From the NCBI RefSeq assembly GCF_900112495.1, contig NZ_FOMA01000007.1:186001-250000 (forward strand): a DNA stretch of 64,000 nucleotides, read 5' to 3'. A model generated the notes under the pieces. The model did not search any database. It was not told where the DNA came from and worked only from the letters and a program-made list of their open reading frames with translations. Position 1 is the first letter of the stretch, and each line of letters begins with the position of its first letter. This DNA comes from Bacillus sp. OV322. Lineage in GTDB: Bacteria; Bacillota; Bacilli; Bacillales; DSM-1321. This document shows, piece by piece, positions 1 to 8,868 of this stretch. A program made the position numbers and the translations under genes.

Positions 1-988
1 CAAAAGAAACGACGCTGAAGCTGTGGACAGGCAAAATATGTGTTGGATGAATTATTGTCTTGCCGGTCAGCCCATTCGTTTTATCCAGAAGCACTTCCTT
101 AATCAGCCCGTCCAAATAATGATTCAGAATATTTTCACGGATCATCAAGCCTTCTGTACCCCTGCTGTTTCTAAAGGGAGTTTGCCTGAGCTGAGGCTTC
201 ATGACCCTCTCAGTTGTAAGGAAATACTCCCAGACAGGGCCAGAGACCACATATTCTTTTTCGCTTCTGGCAAATACATTCACGATATCGGCAATGCAGT
301 CACGGACAACAGATATATCATAAATGGTCGTATCGCTGCCCCTTCTGATTCCATATAAACCGCAGAAGTCAGTTGCACCCATTCTCACATTCAGGATCCG
401 GCCATAATTTTGATCCAGCAATTCCTTGATTTTCATCAAAGAAGAAATTCTTGTCTCTTTATAGATTATATCTTCCGACTCAAGAATCGGCATCCCGTAG
501 AGCTGCAGACCATATGCCTCATTTATATCAAGCAGGCCCTGGATATAGCCCTGGCCATTTTCAGGATTGAATTTCGGAAAAATAAAGCCGCTGAGTACCT
601 TAATGGAACTGCCAAGATGCCCGGCAACATTTCTCATTTGTTCCTCATTTCTTACACGGATGAAGATCAGCGGAAGGTCTTCATATTTAAAAAGTCCTTT
701 TTCGATATTCATATATAGCTGCTGAAGGTGCGTGATAATATTCATTTCAGCAACCTCCACCTCATGATCTCCAATCGCGTCCTCCAGGCAGAGTGCCATG
801 GATACAAGACCATCATACTTTTTCGCCGTGATTTCCCCGCTTATATTCGGCCTGGTTCCAGGCATATATAAAGTAGCTCCCAATCCTTGTGCAAGCAATT
901 CCTTCTCGCTGTCTTTTGAAAACCGGACAGGCTTTTGAAAAAAGATACTGTCCTCATTTTTTGCATTTAAATAGTCAAAGTGGCGCAA
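1..988 (-). CDS. HpcH/HpaI aldolase / citrate-lyase-like protein of the Ter cluster (3' end outside window)
   Basis: The frame is open on the minus strand from a TTG at 988 to the window edge (about 329 codons). AGGAGGAG sits 5 bases upstream of the TTG and no ATG is available. The sequence has the style of the HpcH/HpaI aldolase family: an acidic CLEDAIGDHEVEVAE segment near residue 70, then FIRVRNEEQM and IFPKFNPENGQGY. Family members cleave or form C-C bonds at a metal centre. Aldolases of this kind are known in the biosynthetic arm of TerD/TerC gene clusters in Bacillus, beside ATP-grasp, phosphoribosyltransferase and HAD genes, which would lie to the left of this window. Substrate unknown. 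A terminator separates it from yceF, so it is probably transcribed from its own promoter in 1000-1090. Confidence 0.75.
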   Translation of the reverse strand, partial: MRHFDYLNAKNEDSIFFQKPVRFSKDSEKELLAQGLGATLYMPGTRPNISGEITAKKYDGLVSMALCLEDAIGDHEVEVAEMNIITHLQQLYMNIEKGLFKYEDLPLIFIRVRNEEQMRNVAGHLGSSIKVLSGFIFPKFNPENGQGYIQGLLDINEAYGLQLYGMPILESEDIIYKETRISSLMKIKELLDQNYGRILNVRMGATDFCGLYGIRRGSDTTIYDISVVRDCIADIVNVFARSEKEYVVSGPVWEYFLTTERVMKPQLRQTPFRNSRGTEGLMIRENILNHYLDGLIKEVLLDKTNGLTGKTIIHPTHILPVHSFSVVSF

Positions 989-1089
989 CTATTCTCCTCC
1001 TTTCTCCTTGCTGCAGTATCCTGCTATATCGGGGGTGCATATCAAAGCGCCCGCTTCACGTCTGCTAAACTATCTGGATAAAAACGAAA

Positions 1090-1113
1090 GGGGAAACACT
1101 GATGTGTTTACCC
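1090..1113 (-). terminator. Rho-independent terminator after yceF
   Basis: On the minus strand GGGTAAACAC and GTGTTTCCCC pair around a 4-base loop, followed by TTTCGTTTTT. It begins 13 bases after the yceF stop and separates the yce genes from the aldolase gene. Confidence 0.7.
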
Positions 1114-1125
1114 TCCATGAATGCA

Positions 1126-1893
1126 TTATTTAGAATTGGATAATTCTTCGTCTTTGCTTCGTTTTTTCAAAGCATGAACGATGAATGTGATTAAGAACAC
1201 GCCTACCAGAATACCGAAGAATAATAACTCTTCAATATGGAATCCGAATGCCCCTGCAATCATTTTGATCCCGATAATTGCGATTAAAACAAAGGCCGTT
1301 GTTTCCAGTTCCGGGATTCTTTCAATAAGAACAAGGAATATCTGGGCAACACCTCTCATCATTAACACACCCAATATTCCTCCAAGGAACAGCACCCAAA
1401 TTTGATCGCTTACCCCAAAGGCTGCAATGACTGAATCAATACTGAAGGCAATGTCCATTATTTCAACAGCAGCAACCGTACCCCAGAACACACCGAACAT
1501 TTTGATGAGGATTCCTTTTTTATTGATTCCCTCTGATTCCTCTTCTTCATTATTCTTTTTAAGGAAGTAGCTAAGAGACAGCCACAGAAGGTACGCTCCA
1601 CCAACAATCTTGATCCACCAGATTTTGATGAGGAAAACACCAAGCCCAATTGCTATAAACCTGAAAATATAGGCCCCTATGATTCCATAAAAGAGCGCCT
1701 TTTTTTGCAATTTGGGCGGAAGGTGCTTAACCATGACAGCTAACACAAGTGCATTATCTGCTGATAATAAACCCTCCAGAATAATCAGCGTGCCGATTAC
1801 TCCCCATGCAGCCGGGTCTGTCAGTACCTGCTGTATGTTATCAATTGAAAAAAATTCCCCATATGTATGGAAAAGATTTTGAAAAAAATCCAT
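1126..1893 (-). CDS. yceF: TerC-family integral membrane protein (YceF)
   Basis: 255 residues with about seven hydrophobic helices. Typical TerC features are conserved acidic residues inside membrane segments: ILEGLLSADNALVLAVM near residue 40 and VEIMDIAFSIDSVIAAFG near residue 145. TerC proteins are linked to tellurite resistance and, in more recent work, to Mn2+ export that helps metallate secreted enzymes. The start ATG has GGAGACC upstream. It is the last gene of the yceC-D-E-F run and is followed by a terminator. B. subtilis YceF is of nearly the same length and lies in the same gene order. Confidence 0.9.
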   Translation of the reverse strand: MDFFQNLFHTYGEFFSIDNIQQVLTDPAAWGVIGTLIILEGLLSADNALVLAVMVKHLPPKLQKKALFYGIIGAYIFRFIAIGLGVFLIKIWWIKIVGGAYLLWLSLSYFLKKNNEEEESEGINKKGILIKMFGVFWGTVAAVEIMDIAFSIDSVIAAFGVSDQIWVLFLGGILGVLMMRGVAQIFLVLIERIPELETTAFVLIAIIGIKMIAGAFGFHIEELLFFGILVGVFLITFIVHALKKRSKDEELSNSK

Positions 1894-1994
1894 GTAGTGG
1901 TCTCCTTTTTTGTTCTCAACTTAATTCATTTTTTGTTTTTAAGCATAACCAGATAAAGGAATCCCCCATAAATACTAGAAGGAAGCCTATAGAA

Positions 1995-2573
1995 TTAGAC
2001 TGTCAGGCCATAATTTCTGCAAAGCGCAGCAAGTCCGCCTGAAAAGCCGCTGCCGATGGCATTGAATTTCCATTCAGAGCCATGGCGGTAAAGTTCACAA
2101 ATCACCACTGCTGTTTCAATAGAGAAATCTTCACCTAAGTCATAGCGAAGCACTTCTTCATTATTATCCTCGTTTACTACGCGTACGAAGGCGTTTGATA
2201 CCTGGCCAAAGTTCTGATTGCGTGCAGGAGCATCATGTATGGTTACGGTTATAGCCACTTTATGAATGTGAGAAGGGATTTTACTGAAGTCAATTTTGAT
2301 TTGCTCATCATCTCCATCACCTTCGCCCGTTCGGTTATCGCCGGTATGCTCGACCGCACCGTTCGGATCCTTCAAATTATTATAGAAAATAAAATCCAGA
2401 TCATTGGTGCATTTATCATTTTGATCTACCAGAAATGCCGATGCATCAAGGTCAAAATCATATCCGCCAGAATAGCGGTTCGTGTCCCAGCCTAACCCGA
2501 TAATGGCTCTGGTTAAACCCGGATTTGTTTTAGTCAAATCGATCCGCTGTCCTTTAGCAAGTGAAATAGTCAT
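1995..2573 (-). CDS. yceE: TerD-domain stress protein (YceE-like)
   Basis: 192 residues covering a single TerD domain from end to end. It starts with the family's N-terminus ([15 protein letters not shown]) and shows GLGWDTN, the metal-binding DFDLDAS motif and [11 protein letters not shown]. TerD proteins bind Ca2+ through these Asp clusters and are soluble stress proteins. AAGGGTGA lies 9 bases before the ATG. Third TerD gene of the set, 100 bp upstream of yceF. The assignment to yceE rather than a sibling rests on order and on the C-terminal [12 protein letters not shown] pattern. Confidence 0.88.
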   Translation of the reverse strand: MTISLAKGQRIDLTKTNPGLTRAIIGLGWDTNRYSGGYDFDLDASAFLVDQNDKCTNDLDFIFYNNLKDPNGAVEHTGDNRTGEGDGDDEQIKIDFSKIPSHIHKVAITVTIHDAPARNQNFGQVSNAFVRVVNEDNNEEVLRYDLGEDFSIETAVVICELYRHGSEWKFNAIGSGFSGGLAALCRNYGLTV

Positions 2574-2668
2574 CTAATGTGATCACCCTTTCTGTAAAGC
2601 ATAAGAAATCGTGAAATCTCAAGAATTACAGGCGAATGAATCCGCTCTGCCTGTTCTTTAAAAAATGA

Positions 2669-2688
2669 GCGGAATCACGCGATTCCGC
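2669..2688 (-). terminator. Intercistronic terminator/attenuator between yceD and yceE
   Basis: GCGGAATC and GATTCCGC form a perfect 8-bp stem with a 4-base loop; on the minus strand it is followed by TCATTTTTT. It lies inside the TerD gene run, so it may reduce readthrough into yceE and yceF. Confidence 0.6.
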
Positions 2689-2698
2689 TTCTGGGTCA

Positions 2699-2815
2699 TC
2701 CAGCTTCTTCGCCTAGCACGCTTTGCAAAAGATGTTTTTCCCTCGAAGGCCACAAAGCCGCCTTCTTCCGGCAAAACCCTATTTGCTTTACGGGCTGGAC
2801 AGGCGATTCCGCTTT
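2699..2815. repeat. Degenerate copy of a second dispersed repeat family
   Basis: Starts with a TCCAGCTTCTTCGCCTAGC-like edge and ends with GGCTGGACAGGCGATTCCGC, matching the edges of the copy at 3468-3643 (TCCAGCTGCAGCGCCTAGC and CTGGACATGCGCTTCCGC). The interior has diverged. A 23-bp direct repeat with one mismatch (2679-2701 and 2803-2825) brackets it; the right copy includes the yceD stop codon. Confidence 0.45.
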
Positions 2816-2819
2816 TGGG

Positions 2820-3401
2820 TCATCCTACTTGCAGGCCGTAGTCTGTAACCAGCGCAGCTAATCCGCCCTGGTAGCCGCTTCCGATGGCGTTGAACTTCCA
2901 TTCTCCATTGTGGCGGTACAATTCAGCTACAACTACAGCTGTTTCAATGGAAAAGTCTTCTCCAAGATCATATCGGATTAATTCCTCAGTTCCTTGTTCG
3001 TTTACAACACGAACGAAAGCATTGGAGACCTGGCCAAAGTTTTGGCCGCGTGATTCCGCTTCATGAATTGTTATAGTAAATGCGATTTTTTCTACCTCAG
3101 CAGGAACCGCAGTCAGGTCAATTTTAATTTGCTCGTCGTCTCCATCACCTTGGCCGGTCAAATTATCGCCAGTATGTACAACAGAGCCATTTCCGCCTTG
3201 AAGATTATTGAAAAATATAAAATCTTTATCGGAATTTACTTTTCCTGATGCATTTAATAAAAATACAGAGGAATCCAAGTCAAAATCATGGCCGCCATCA
3301 TACTTATTTGTGTCCCAGCCCAATCCGACAATAATATTTTTCAGTCCAGGATTTGATTTAGTTAAGTCTACCTTTTGACCTTTGCTTAATGAAATAGCCA
3401 T
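2820..3401 (-). CDS. yceD: TerD-domain stress protein (YceD-like)
   Basis: 193 residues, one complete TerD domain: [20 protein letters not shown] at the N-terminus, [12 protein letters not shown], then [11 protein letters not shown] and [14 protein letters not shown], whose Asp residues bind Ca2+ in the family. It ends [15 protein letters not shown], the YceD-type tail. CGAGGT lies 8 bases before the ATG. It is the most canonical of the three TerD genes here and is very close in sequence to yceE, which points to tandem duplication. The 248-bp gap upstream and the 246-bp gap downstream both carry a dispersed repeat. Confidence 0.9.
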   Translation of the reverse strand: MAISLSKGQKVDLTKSNPGLKNIIVGLGWDTNKYDGGHDFDLDSSVFLLNASGKVNSDKDFIFFNNLQGGNGSVVHTGDNLTGQGDGDDEQIKIDLTAVPAEVEKIAFTITIHEAESRGQNFGQVSNAFVRVVNEQGTEELIRYDLGEDFSIETAVVVAELYRHNGEWKFNAIGSGYQGGLAALVTDYGLQVG

Positions 3402-3467
3402 AATTTTTTACCTCGCTTATTTTTTATTTTTTATTTGCTAATTAATGGATGTGTTTGATTTATTAAT

Positions 3468-3643
3468 CCAGCTGCAGCGCCTAGCCTCTCAAGGTCATAA
3501 GTCACCCAAGAATTGAAGGCAAAGAGCACCTTCTATTCTCAAGTGCCTTATGCTGAGGCCCCCAGGATGGGGGGGCACAAAGGCGTTGCCGCAGGATGCG
3601 GTGTTCTTAGTCTTTGATCCCTCTGGACATGCGCTTCCGCTTT
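3468..3643. repeat. Dispersed intergenic repeat, second family
   Basis: Occupies nearly the whole gap between yceC and yceD. Boundaries are TCCAGCTGCAGCGCCTAGC on the left and GGACATGCGCTTCCGCTTTA on the right, with a central run of G. Similar CAGC...GCGCCTAGC...GCGCTTCCGCTT sequences recur in Bacillaceae genomes from memory; a shorter relative lies at 2699-2815. Confidence 0.5.
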
Positions 3644-3648
3644 ATATA

Positions 3649-4260
3649 TTACGCGTATTTGTTTGCTATTTCTGAGATGGATGTATCCTTGGTGCCATCG
3701 CCGATTGCGTTGAATTTCCATTCACCATTATGGCGGTAGATTTCGCCGACGAACAGAGAGGTTAATCCTGAGTAATTGTCTGTCAGGTTAAAGTGAATCA
3801 ATTCCTCGTTATTAGAGTTATTCACAACACGGATGAAGGCATTTTGAATCATGCCAAAGTCCTGTTTTCTGGAGACACAGGAATAAATATTTACGACGAA
3901 TACCATTTTGGAAATCGAAGGTGAAACCATATTTAGATCAACTACAATCTGCTCGTCGTCACCGTCTCCATCTCCTGTCAGGTTATCACCGGAGTGTTTG
4001 ACGCTTCTGTCTGCACTGACTTTATTGCCGAAGTAAATCAAATTTTTCTTGTCTGTCAGCTTGCCATTTTGATCAAGCAGCAAAACGGAAGCATCACAAT
4101 CGATATCAGGTGCGCTCCCGCCGCCAAACAGCCCGCCGAGGATACCCTTCCCTTTGCCCTGTGCAACCGGGTCCCAGCCTAAGCCGACAGTAATTGATGA
4201 TAAACCTGCTCTGCCTTTTGTTAAATCAACCTTTTGTCCTTTTTGCAGTGTTATTGCCAA
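3649..4260 (-). CDS. yceC: TerD-domain stress protein with glycine-rich insert (YceC-like)
   Basis: The start is put at the TTG reading MAITLQKGQKVDL, with AAAGGGAG 8 bases upstream; the longer frame from 4269 would add three residues and lose the family N-terminus. About 203 residues. It differs from the other two TerD proteins by a Gly/Lys-rich insertion (GKGKGILGGLFGGGSAPD) between GLGWDP and the metal-binding DIDCDASVLLL segment. The [14 protein letters not shown] motif is intact. First TerD gene of the run, behind a good promoter at 4372-4400. Confidence 0.88.
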   Translation of the reverse strand: MAITLQKGQKVDLTKGRAGLSSITVGLGWDPVAQGKGKGILGGLFGGGSAPDIDCDASVLLLDQNGKLTDKKNLIYFGNKVSADRSVKHSGDNLTGDGDGDDEQIVVDLNMVSPSISKMVFVVNIYSCVSRKQDFGMIQNAFIRVVNNSNNEELIHFNLTDNYSGLTSLFVGEIYRHNGEWKFNAIGDGTKDTSISEIANKYA

Positions 4261-4349
4261 CAGAAACACTCCCTTTCACCAGTAAAAGCCAAGCCATCCT
4301 TTATATTCAGAAACGGCAGGCTAAACATCAGTTCATTTCAAACATTAAA

Positions 4350-4365
4350 ATCACGCCAGCGTGAT
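4350..4365. promoter_or_regulatory. Palindrome at the yceC transcription start (candidate operator)
   Basis: ATCACGCCAGCGTGAT: two 7-bp arms with a 2-bp centre and no mismatch. It lies 7-22 bases downstream of the -10 box of the yceC promoter, overlapping the expected +1. I do not recognise the regulator. Confidence 0.45.
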
Positions 4366-4371
4366 AATATC

Positions 4372-4400
4372 ATTCTATCATTCATGTTATTTTATGACAA
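4372..4400 (-). promoter_or_regulatory. Sigma-A promoter of the terD genes
   Basis: On the minus strand TTGTCA, 17 bases, TAGAAT. It allows yceC-D-E-F to be transcribed apart from the upstream yceG-yceH pair. Confidence 0.65.
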
Positions 4401-4448
4401 ACATTTAATATCCCGTATTTGCTTCCAGGTTTTATGAAGCACTTTTCC

Positions 4449-5546
4449 TTATCCATTAAGCTGCTTTGCCTGGAAGTTATCCTTTAGTTCAAGCAGGCGC
4501 TTTTTGCCTTCTTCACGGGTGCGTTTGTTTTCATCTTCAATGCTTTTTGTTTCTTCAAGCCCTTTGATGATAATGTTCCAGGATTCTTCTATAGTCTCGA
4601 TTTTTATGCTTGGGGCACCTGCCAGCCGGGCAATTTCTGTGCTCTGGGTTGAGATATTCTGAGCATTGCGCAGCAGCATTTCGTTCGTACGGCGGTCAAG
4701 TTCGCTCATTGAATCAGCAACCAGCTTTTGCCGTTTTGCTGACACGGCCTGAATCAGGCTGTTCTTAAAAATTGGAATTGTAATGACAAATGCCGAATTG
4801 ATTTTACCAATCAGCTTGGTATTGCCTCTTTGCAGCAGGCGGATTTGCGGAGCCGTCTGAAGAGCGACCATTTTTGCCATCTCCAGATCATACACACGCT
4901 GCTCCAGCGTTTCAATGCCATTGCGCAAGGAATCCAGTTCCATGGCAGCAATTTGATCACCGGATTGTGCACGTGCCTCATATTGCGGCAATAGCTGGGT
5001 TTTCAATTCTTCTGCCTTCATTTCTCCCGCAACTGCATATTTCTCAAGTGCCAAATAATAATTAAAGTTTTGCTCATACAAATTTTCAAGATTATGGGTG
5101 GAATTGACCATTTCATTCTGGTATTTTGAAATCTCAACATATACCTTATCAATTTCACTTCCCATGGTCTGATATTTACCAAAGATTTTTTCTATCATTT
5201 TTTCCCCTCGATTGAAAACCTTGGCAAACATGCCTTTTTTCTCAGGTGCAAAATCTTTTTTATCAAACTTGTCCATAATCCGCCCAAGATGTTTCAAAAG
5301 CTCGCTGGAATCCTCCATTGAACTGGACTTCATGGTGCTTAAAATCCGGTCTGAAAACCTTGAAATTTCAACTGCTGGCTCTTTTCCAAATTCCAATAAA
5401 GACATTTGGTTCTTTACATCAATTTGCTGGACAAGTCGCTGAACTTCCGGTTCATTTTTCAGCTTCAATTTGATTTCATCCGCTTTAGCCGGTGTAATCT
5501 CTTCATTTTTAACATCCATCAATTCTGTTCCATTAATATCTGCCAT
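4449..5546 (-). CDS. yceH: TelA-family toxic-anion resistance protein (YceH)
   Basis: 365 residues, soluble, mostly helical and rich in charged coiled-coil segments (for example residues 150-260, with LENLYEQNFNYYLALEKYA). This is the architecture and length of TelA/YceH. TelA proteins contribute to tellurite and cell-envelope stress resistance by an unknown mechanism. GAGGGA precedes the ATG. It lies 52 bp downstream of yceG and 180 bp upstream of the terD promoter. In B. subtilis yceG and yceH follow the TerD/TerC genes; here they come first, so the block order is changed. Confidence 0.88.
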   Translation of the reverse strand: MADINGTELMDVKNEEITPAKADEIKLKLKNEPEVQRLVQQIDVKNQMSLLEFGKEPAVEISRFSDRILSTMKSSSMEDSSELLKHLGRIMDKFDKKDFAPEKKGMFAKVFNRGEKMIEKIFGKYQTMGSEIDKVYVEISKYQNEMVNSTHNLENLYEQNFNYYLALEKYAVAGEMKAEELKTQLLPQYEARAQSGDQIAAMELDSLRNGIETLEQRVYDLEMAKMVALQTAPQIRLLQRGNTKLIGKINSAFVITIPIFKNSLIQAVSAKRQKLVADSMSELDRRTNEMLLRNAQNISTQSTEIARLAGAPSIKIETIEESWNIIIKGLEETKSIEDENKRTREEGKKRLLELKDNFQAKQLNG

Positions 5547-5598
5547 GTCTATCCCTCACTTTATTTATCCCTGACAAGCCATGCGGCCAGCCAGAAAA

Positions 5599-7221
5599 TT
5601 ATTTAAAAAATCTTCGCCAGATTGGAATCTTTGGCTCTTTATATTCACAATCAAATTCAACATGCTCCATGAGATGTACATCATAGTATTGCTCATCTAT
5701 GTACATCTCCAAATCTCTCAAGCCTGAAGGGTTGTAAAGGACTAAATCAATGCCTATTTCATTCAGGAGCAGCAGCAATGCAGCATCCGGCCTGGTAATC
5801 CCGCTGCCTGAACCGCTATTATACATCACAATTCTCGGCACCCTCTGAGGGTAATCAAACTTCATTAACAAAGCAACAACAGATGCAGGCAAAACCGTCA
5901 GCTGTGTAAACAAATAAAGCTGAATGTCAGAGAGGGACTCGCTCCCTTCAGCAAGCAGCTTTGGATGCCCGCATACTCTGGAAATAGCTGATGCCACACC
6001 CTGCTGAACCCCAAGCGGCAATTGACCAAGCTTCCACCATACACTCTTCATCATCTTCTCGGGATCAAGCATTCCATCAGCATTTAATGCATGGTGATAA
6101 TGATACTGATGGTTTGCCCCGACATTTGCCGTCAAGGGAAAATACCGGATAAACAAAGTTAATTCGCCTTCCTTCATCTCTTCCAGCCTGTCCCAGTATT
6201 CCCTTTTGTTTTCAGAGATCCCGGAAATTTTCGCAAATATGGAAGGAATATGGACTTTGTTTCCTTCTATTGAAAAGTTAGGACGGATAAATGCCTTTTC
6301 CCTGCTTACCAAAAACAATTCATCATATGTCGTTTTTAAGGTTATGGAATGCGGCTGGTAGGAACGGTATTGCCAAGGCTTAAAGATTGGCGTCTCATCA
6401 GTGTGGAGAATTCTCTCTATTTCCCTTGATGCCTGATAGGCGACCGTAGCTTTCCTGACCGATTTTCCTTTAGGGAATGCCCTTGGCTCCTTATTTATGG
6501 AATGTTCCTGAACAATCATAAGATTATGCTCCGGATCAAGCTCGAGCTCTTTTAACAAGTCTTTTCCTCCCGGATGGAAAATCAAAACATCAAAGCCGAA
6601 AAGCGTTAAATAGTACAAAAAATATCCTTCGCTTTTATTGCCGTCACCATACCAGAGGAATGCCGGCATCCTGTCATCCTGCATGTCCCTTAATGCTGGC
6701 TCCATGTGGTTGCGCATCCATTTAATTAAGTCCACGATGACCCTCCTGAAATCAGGATGCTTAAAGCCATCATGGTGGTGCTTTGCGAATTCCTGCAGAG
6801 TATGTATCAAACACTCGCGGATATGCCTGTTGACAGCAGAATTTTCATGTACAGGTATCAGCTGTTTTCCTTCCAGAAATGCGACAAACCTATTAACGGA
6901 AAGAGATTCATTCTGATTGATCAAGAGTACGCTTTGTATGGCCTGAAACTGTTCAGGTGCAATTTCTTTATTCATGGAAGCAGCATCGAGAACATAAATG
7001 AAGGGCTTAAGGGATAATTCAAAAAGCTCGTTATAATACTCATCCTCATCTCCGCGAATCCCTAATAACCTGGCTGCGAGCTGACCGATGGAAATTTCTT
7101 GATCACCCGCCTGGAATGGCTGTCTCTCGGCACGCTTTTTTTCTAATATATTTTTCCATTCGTCTTCTTTAAAAGAGATCAATACCGGATTGATCTTCGA
7201 ATATTGGCCAAAAGCCCCCAC
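5599..7221 (-). CDS. yceG: YceG-family protein of the Ter/TelA cluster
   Basis: 540 residues, starting at a GTG with AAAGGAG 8 bases upstream. Length and position beside telA match YceG, a cytosolic family of unknown biochemistry found only with TelA/TerD genes. Two similar segments stand out: LWYGDGNKSEGYFLYYLTLFGFDVLIFHPGG near residues 190-220 (part shown: LTLFGFDVLIFHPGG) and MYNSGSGSGITRPDA near residues 470-485 followed by IGIDLVLYNPSG. This looks like an internal duplication of a nucleotide- or sugar-nucleotide-like fold, which is an inference. First gene of the minus-strand cluster, divergent from the TerD-vWA gene. Confidence 0.85.
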   Translation of the reverse strand: MGAFGQYSKINPVLISFKEDEWKNILEKKRAERQPFQAGDQEISIGQLAARLLGIRGDEDEYYNELFELSLKPFIYVLDAASMNKEIAPEQFQAIQSVLLINQNESLSVNRFVAFLEGKQLIPVHENSAVNRHIRECLIHTLQEFAKHHHDGFKHPDFRRVIVDLIKWMRNHMEPALRDMQDDRMPAFLWYGDGNKSEGYFLYYLTLFGFDVLIFHPGGKDLLKELELDPEHNLMIVQEHSINKEPRAFPKGKSVRKATVAYQASREIERILHTDETPIFKPWQYRSYQPHSITLKTTYDELFLVSREKAFIRPNFSIEGNKVHIPSIFAKISGISENKREYWDRLEEMKEGELTLFIRYFPLTANVGANHQYHYHHALNADGMLDPEKMMKSVWWKLGQLPLGVQQGVASAISRVCGHPKLLAEGSESLSDIQLYLFTQLTVLPASVVALLMKFDYPQRVPRIVMYNSGSGSGITRPDAALLLLLNEIGIDLVLYNPSGLRDLEMYIDEQYYDVHLMEHVEFDCEYKEPKIPIWRRFFK

Positions 7222-7261
7222 CGAATAATCTCCTTTCTAAAAGCACTTACTTTGTCCTATT

Positions 7262-7289
7262 ATACCGCATTTTCATAGTAAAAGTTGCA
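7262..7289 (-). promoter_or_regulatory. Candidate ECF-sigma promoter of yceG, overlapping a TATAAT
   Basis: On the minus strand TGCAAC, 16 bases, CGGTAT. This resembles the TGAAAC-N16-CGTA promoters of SigW/SigM/SigX, known to control yceCDEFGH in B. subtilis. A TATAAT (7259-7264) overlaps its -10. The match is imperfect. Confidence 0.35.
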
Positions 7290-7319
7290 TATCAATTCCC
7301 GTTAATTGGCAGTTTCATT

Positions 7320-7348
7320 TTTACGAAGCACCCTTGTTACGCTAGAAT
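7320..7348 (+). promoter_or_regulatory. Sigma-A-like promoter of the TerD-vWA gene
   Basis: TTTACG, 17 bases, TAGAAT. It lies in the 140-bp divergent region shared with yceG. Confidence 0.5.
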
Positions 7349-7394
7349 ATAGAAAGAGAGAATGAGAAAAATAAGCGGAAAAGAAGTGAGAACA

Positions 7395-8696
7395 TTGATT
7401 ACATTAATTAAAGGACAAAGAATCAATCTAAGCAAGCAATACCCGGAAATAGACAAACTGAAAATAGATATTTCATGGAAGTTAAAAGCCCCGCAGCACT
7501 CCAATTTTTACGAAATAGACTTATCAGCCTTCATGATTAATCAGGACGCTGTGATTCCTGAAGAAGGATATTTCATTTTTTACAATAATCCATTATCTTC
7601 CGATCATTCCTTAGCTATGTCAAAGGTGGTTCCCGCTGCTGAAAATCAGGAGCTTTTCTTAAATCTTGCAGGAGTCTCTCCAGAAATTGAAAAAGTCACT
7701 TTTATTCTTACCATTCATGACGCAGAAATCAGGAAGCAGAATTTCAGCCACTTTGAAAACATTTCCCTGACCATTTGGGATGAAGAGAGTAAAGAAGAAT
7801 TACTTTCTTTTGCTATTGACGGTTTTGAACAAGAAACTGCGTTTGAACTGGGCAATGTCTACCGAAAAGAAGGTTCATGGCGTTTCAATCCCATTGGCCG
7901 GGGCTATAACAGAGGGCTTCAGGAGTTTTTGGATATTTATCATCCTGCAGCTGCCGCAGAAACCCCGTATAAAGAAGAAAAAGAATGTGAAACGGAAAGG
8001 CCAATGATCAGCAAGCTGGATTTACTAAAGAAGAAAGTAGATATTATTATTGAGAGAAAAGCGCTGCAGAAAATTCGGGCACGAGTCGGGGTAGTCTTAG
8101 ATATCTCCGGTTCGATGAGAAGGCTGTATAAAGAAGGGATTGTCCAAAATGTAATGGGGCGGCTGCTTGCCCTTGCGACCCGTTTTGATGATGACGGAAT
8201 CCTGGATGTCTGGATCTATGATAATTCCTTTTCAAGGCTGCCTTCTGTTTCAGAAAGAGATTTTCCCAATTATGTAGAAAGAGAAATCCTTAAAAATACT
8301 GGTGTTTCTAAATTCACTGCCAATAATGAACCTCCTGTCATGCGTGACGTGTTAAATAAATATATAAAGGAGGAAAACAGCAGCCTCCCCGTTTATTTAA
8401 TCTTCATAAATGATGGAGGCATTAAGAAAGCGAAGAAGAATCAGGATAGTGTGGCAAATGTTTTGATAGATTCTTCAAAGGAGCCTATTTTCTGGCAGTT
8501 TGCCGGCATCGGTGACGGCAACTTTGACGTTCTGAGAAAACTAGATGATTTAGATGGACGATATGCAGACAACGCAGGATTTTTTCATATTCCTGATATT
8601 GAAAAAGAGACGGATGAAGAACTATATGAGAAACTGCTTCATGAATTTCCCCGCTGGATGGCAGAAGCAAGGGAGAAAAAAATACTTGCCAGATAA
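7395..8696 (+). CDS. TerD - von Willebrand A fusion protein (TerF-like)
   Basis: The start is put at the TTG giving the standard TerD opening (MITLIKGQRINLSK), with AAGAAGTGAG about 8 bases upstream; an ATG at 7362 would add 11 unrelated residues. About 433 residues. Residues 1-190 are a TerD domain whose metal site looks weakened (EIDLSAFMI in place of DFDLDxSxF; no GDGDDEQ). Residues ~215-420 are a vWA domain with a MIDAS-type motif, VVLDISGSMRRLY, and a later FINDGG. This is the TerF architecture; vWA domains act as protein-interaction scaffolds. Divergent from yceG, so it is probably part of the same stress system. Confidence 0.85.
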   Translation: MITLIKGQRINLSKQYPEIDKLKIDISWKLKAPQHSNFYEIDLSAFMINQDAVIPEEGYFIFYNNPLSSDHSLAMSKVVPAAENQELFLNLAGVSPEIEKVTFILTIHDAEIRKQNFSHFENISLTIWDEESKEELLSFAIDGFEQETAFELGNVYRKEGSWRFNPIGRGYNRGLQEFLDIYHPAAAAETPYKEEKECETERPMISKLDLLKKKVDIIIERKALQKIRARVGVVLDISGSMRRLYKEGIVQNVMGRLLALATRFDDDGILDVWIYDNSFSRLPSVSERDFPNYVEREILKNTGVSKFTANNEPPVMRDVLNKYIKEENSSLPVYLIFINDGGIKKAKKNQDSVANVLIDSSKEPIFWQFAGIGDGNFDVLRKLDDLDGRYADNAGFFHIPDIEKETDEELYEKLLHEFPRWMAEAREKKILAR

Positions 8697-8868
8697 ACCG
8701 CTTTAAAGAAAAGCTTGTTTGATTAATTGGTGATCCCTCTTGATAGAGGACTTCTCTTGATAGCTATTCAAAAGTCGCGGCTTCCCTGCAGCTTATTCCC
8801 TTTTATTCTTCAAGTCTTGCAAAAGGTGGAATACAGATTTCAAATTTTTTTACTCTCCCATTTAAGTC

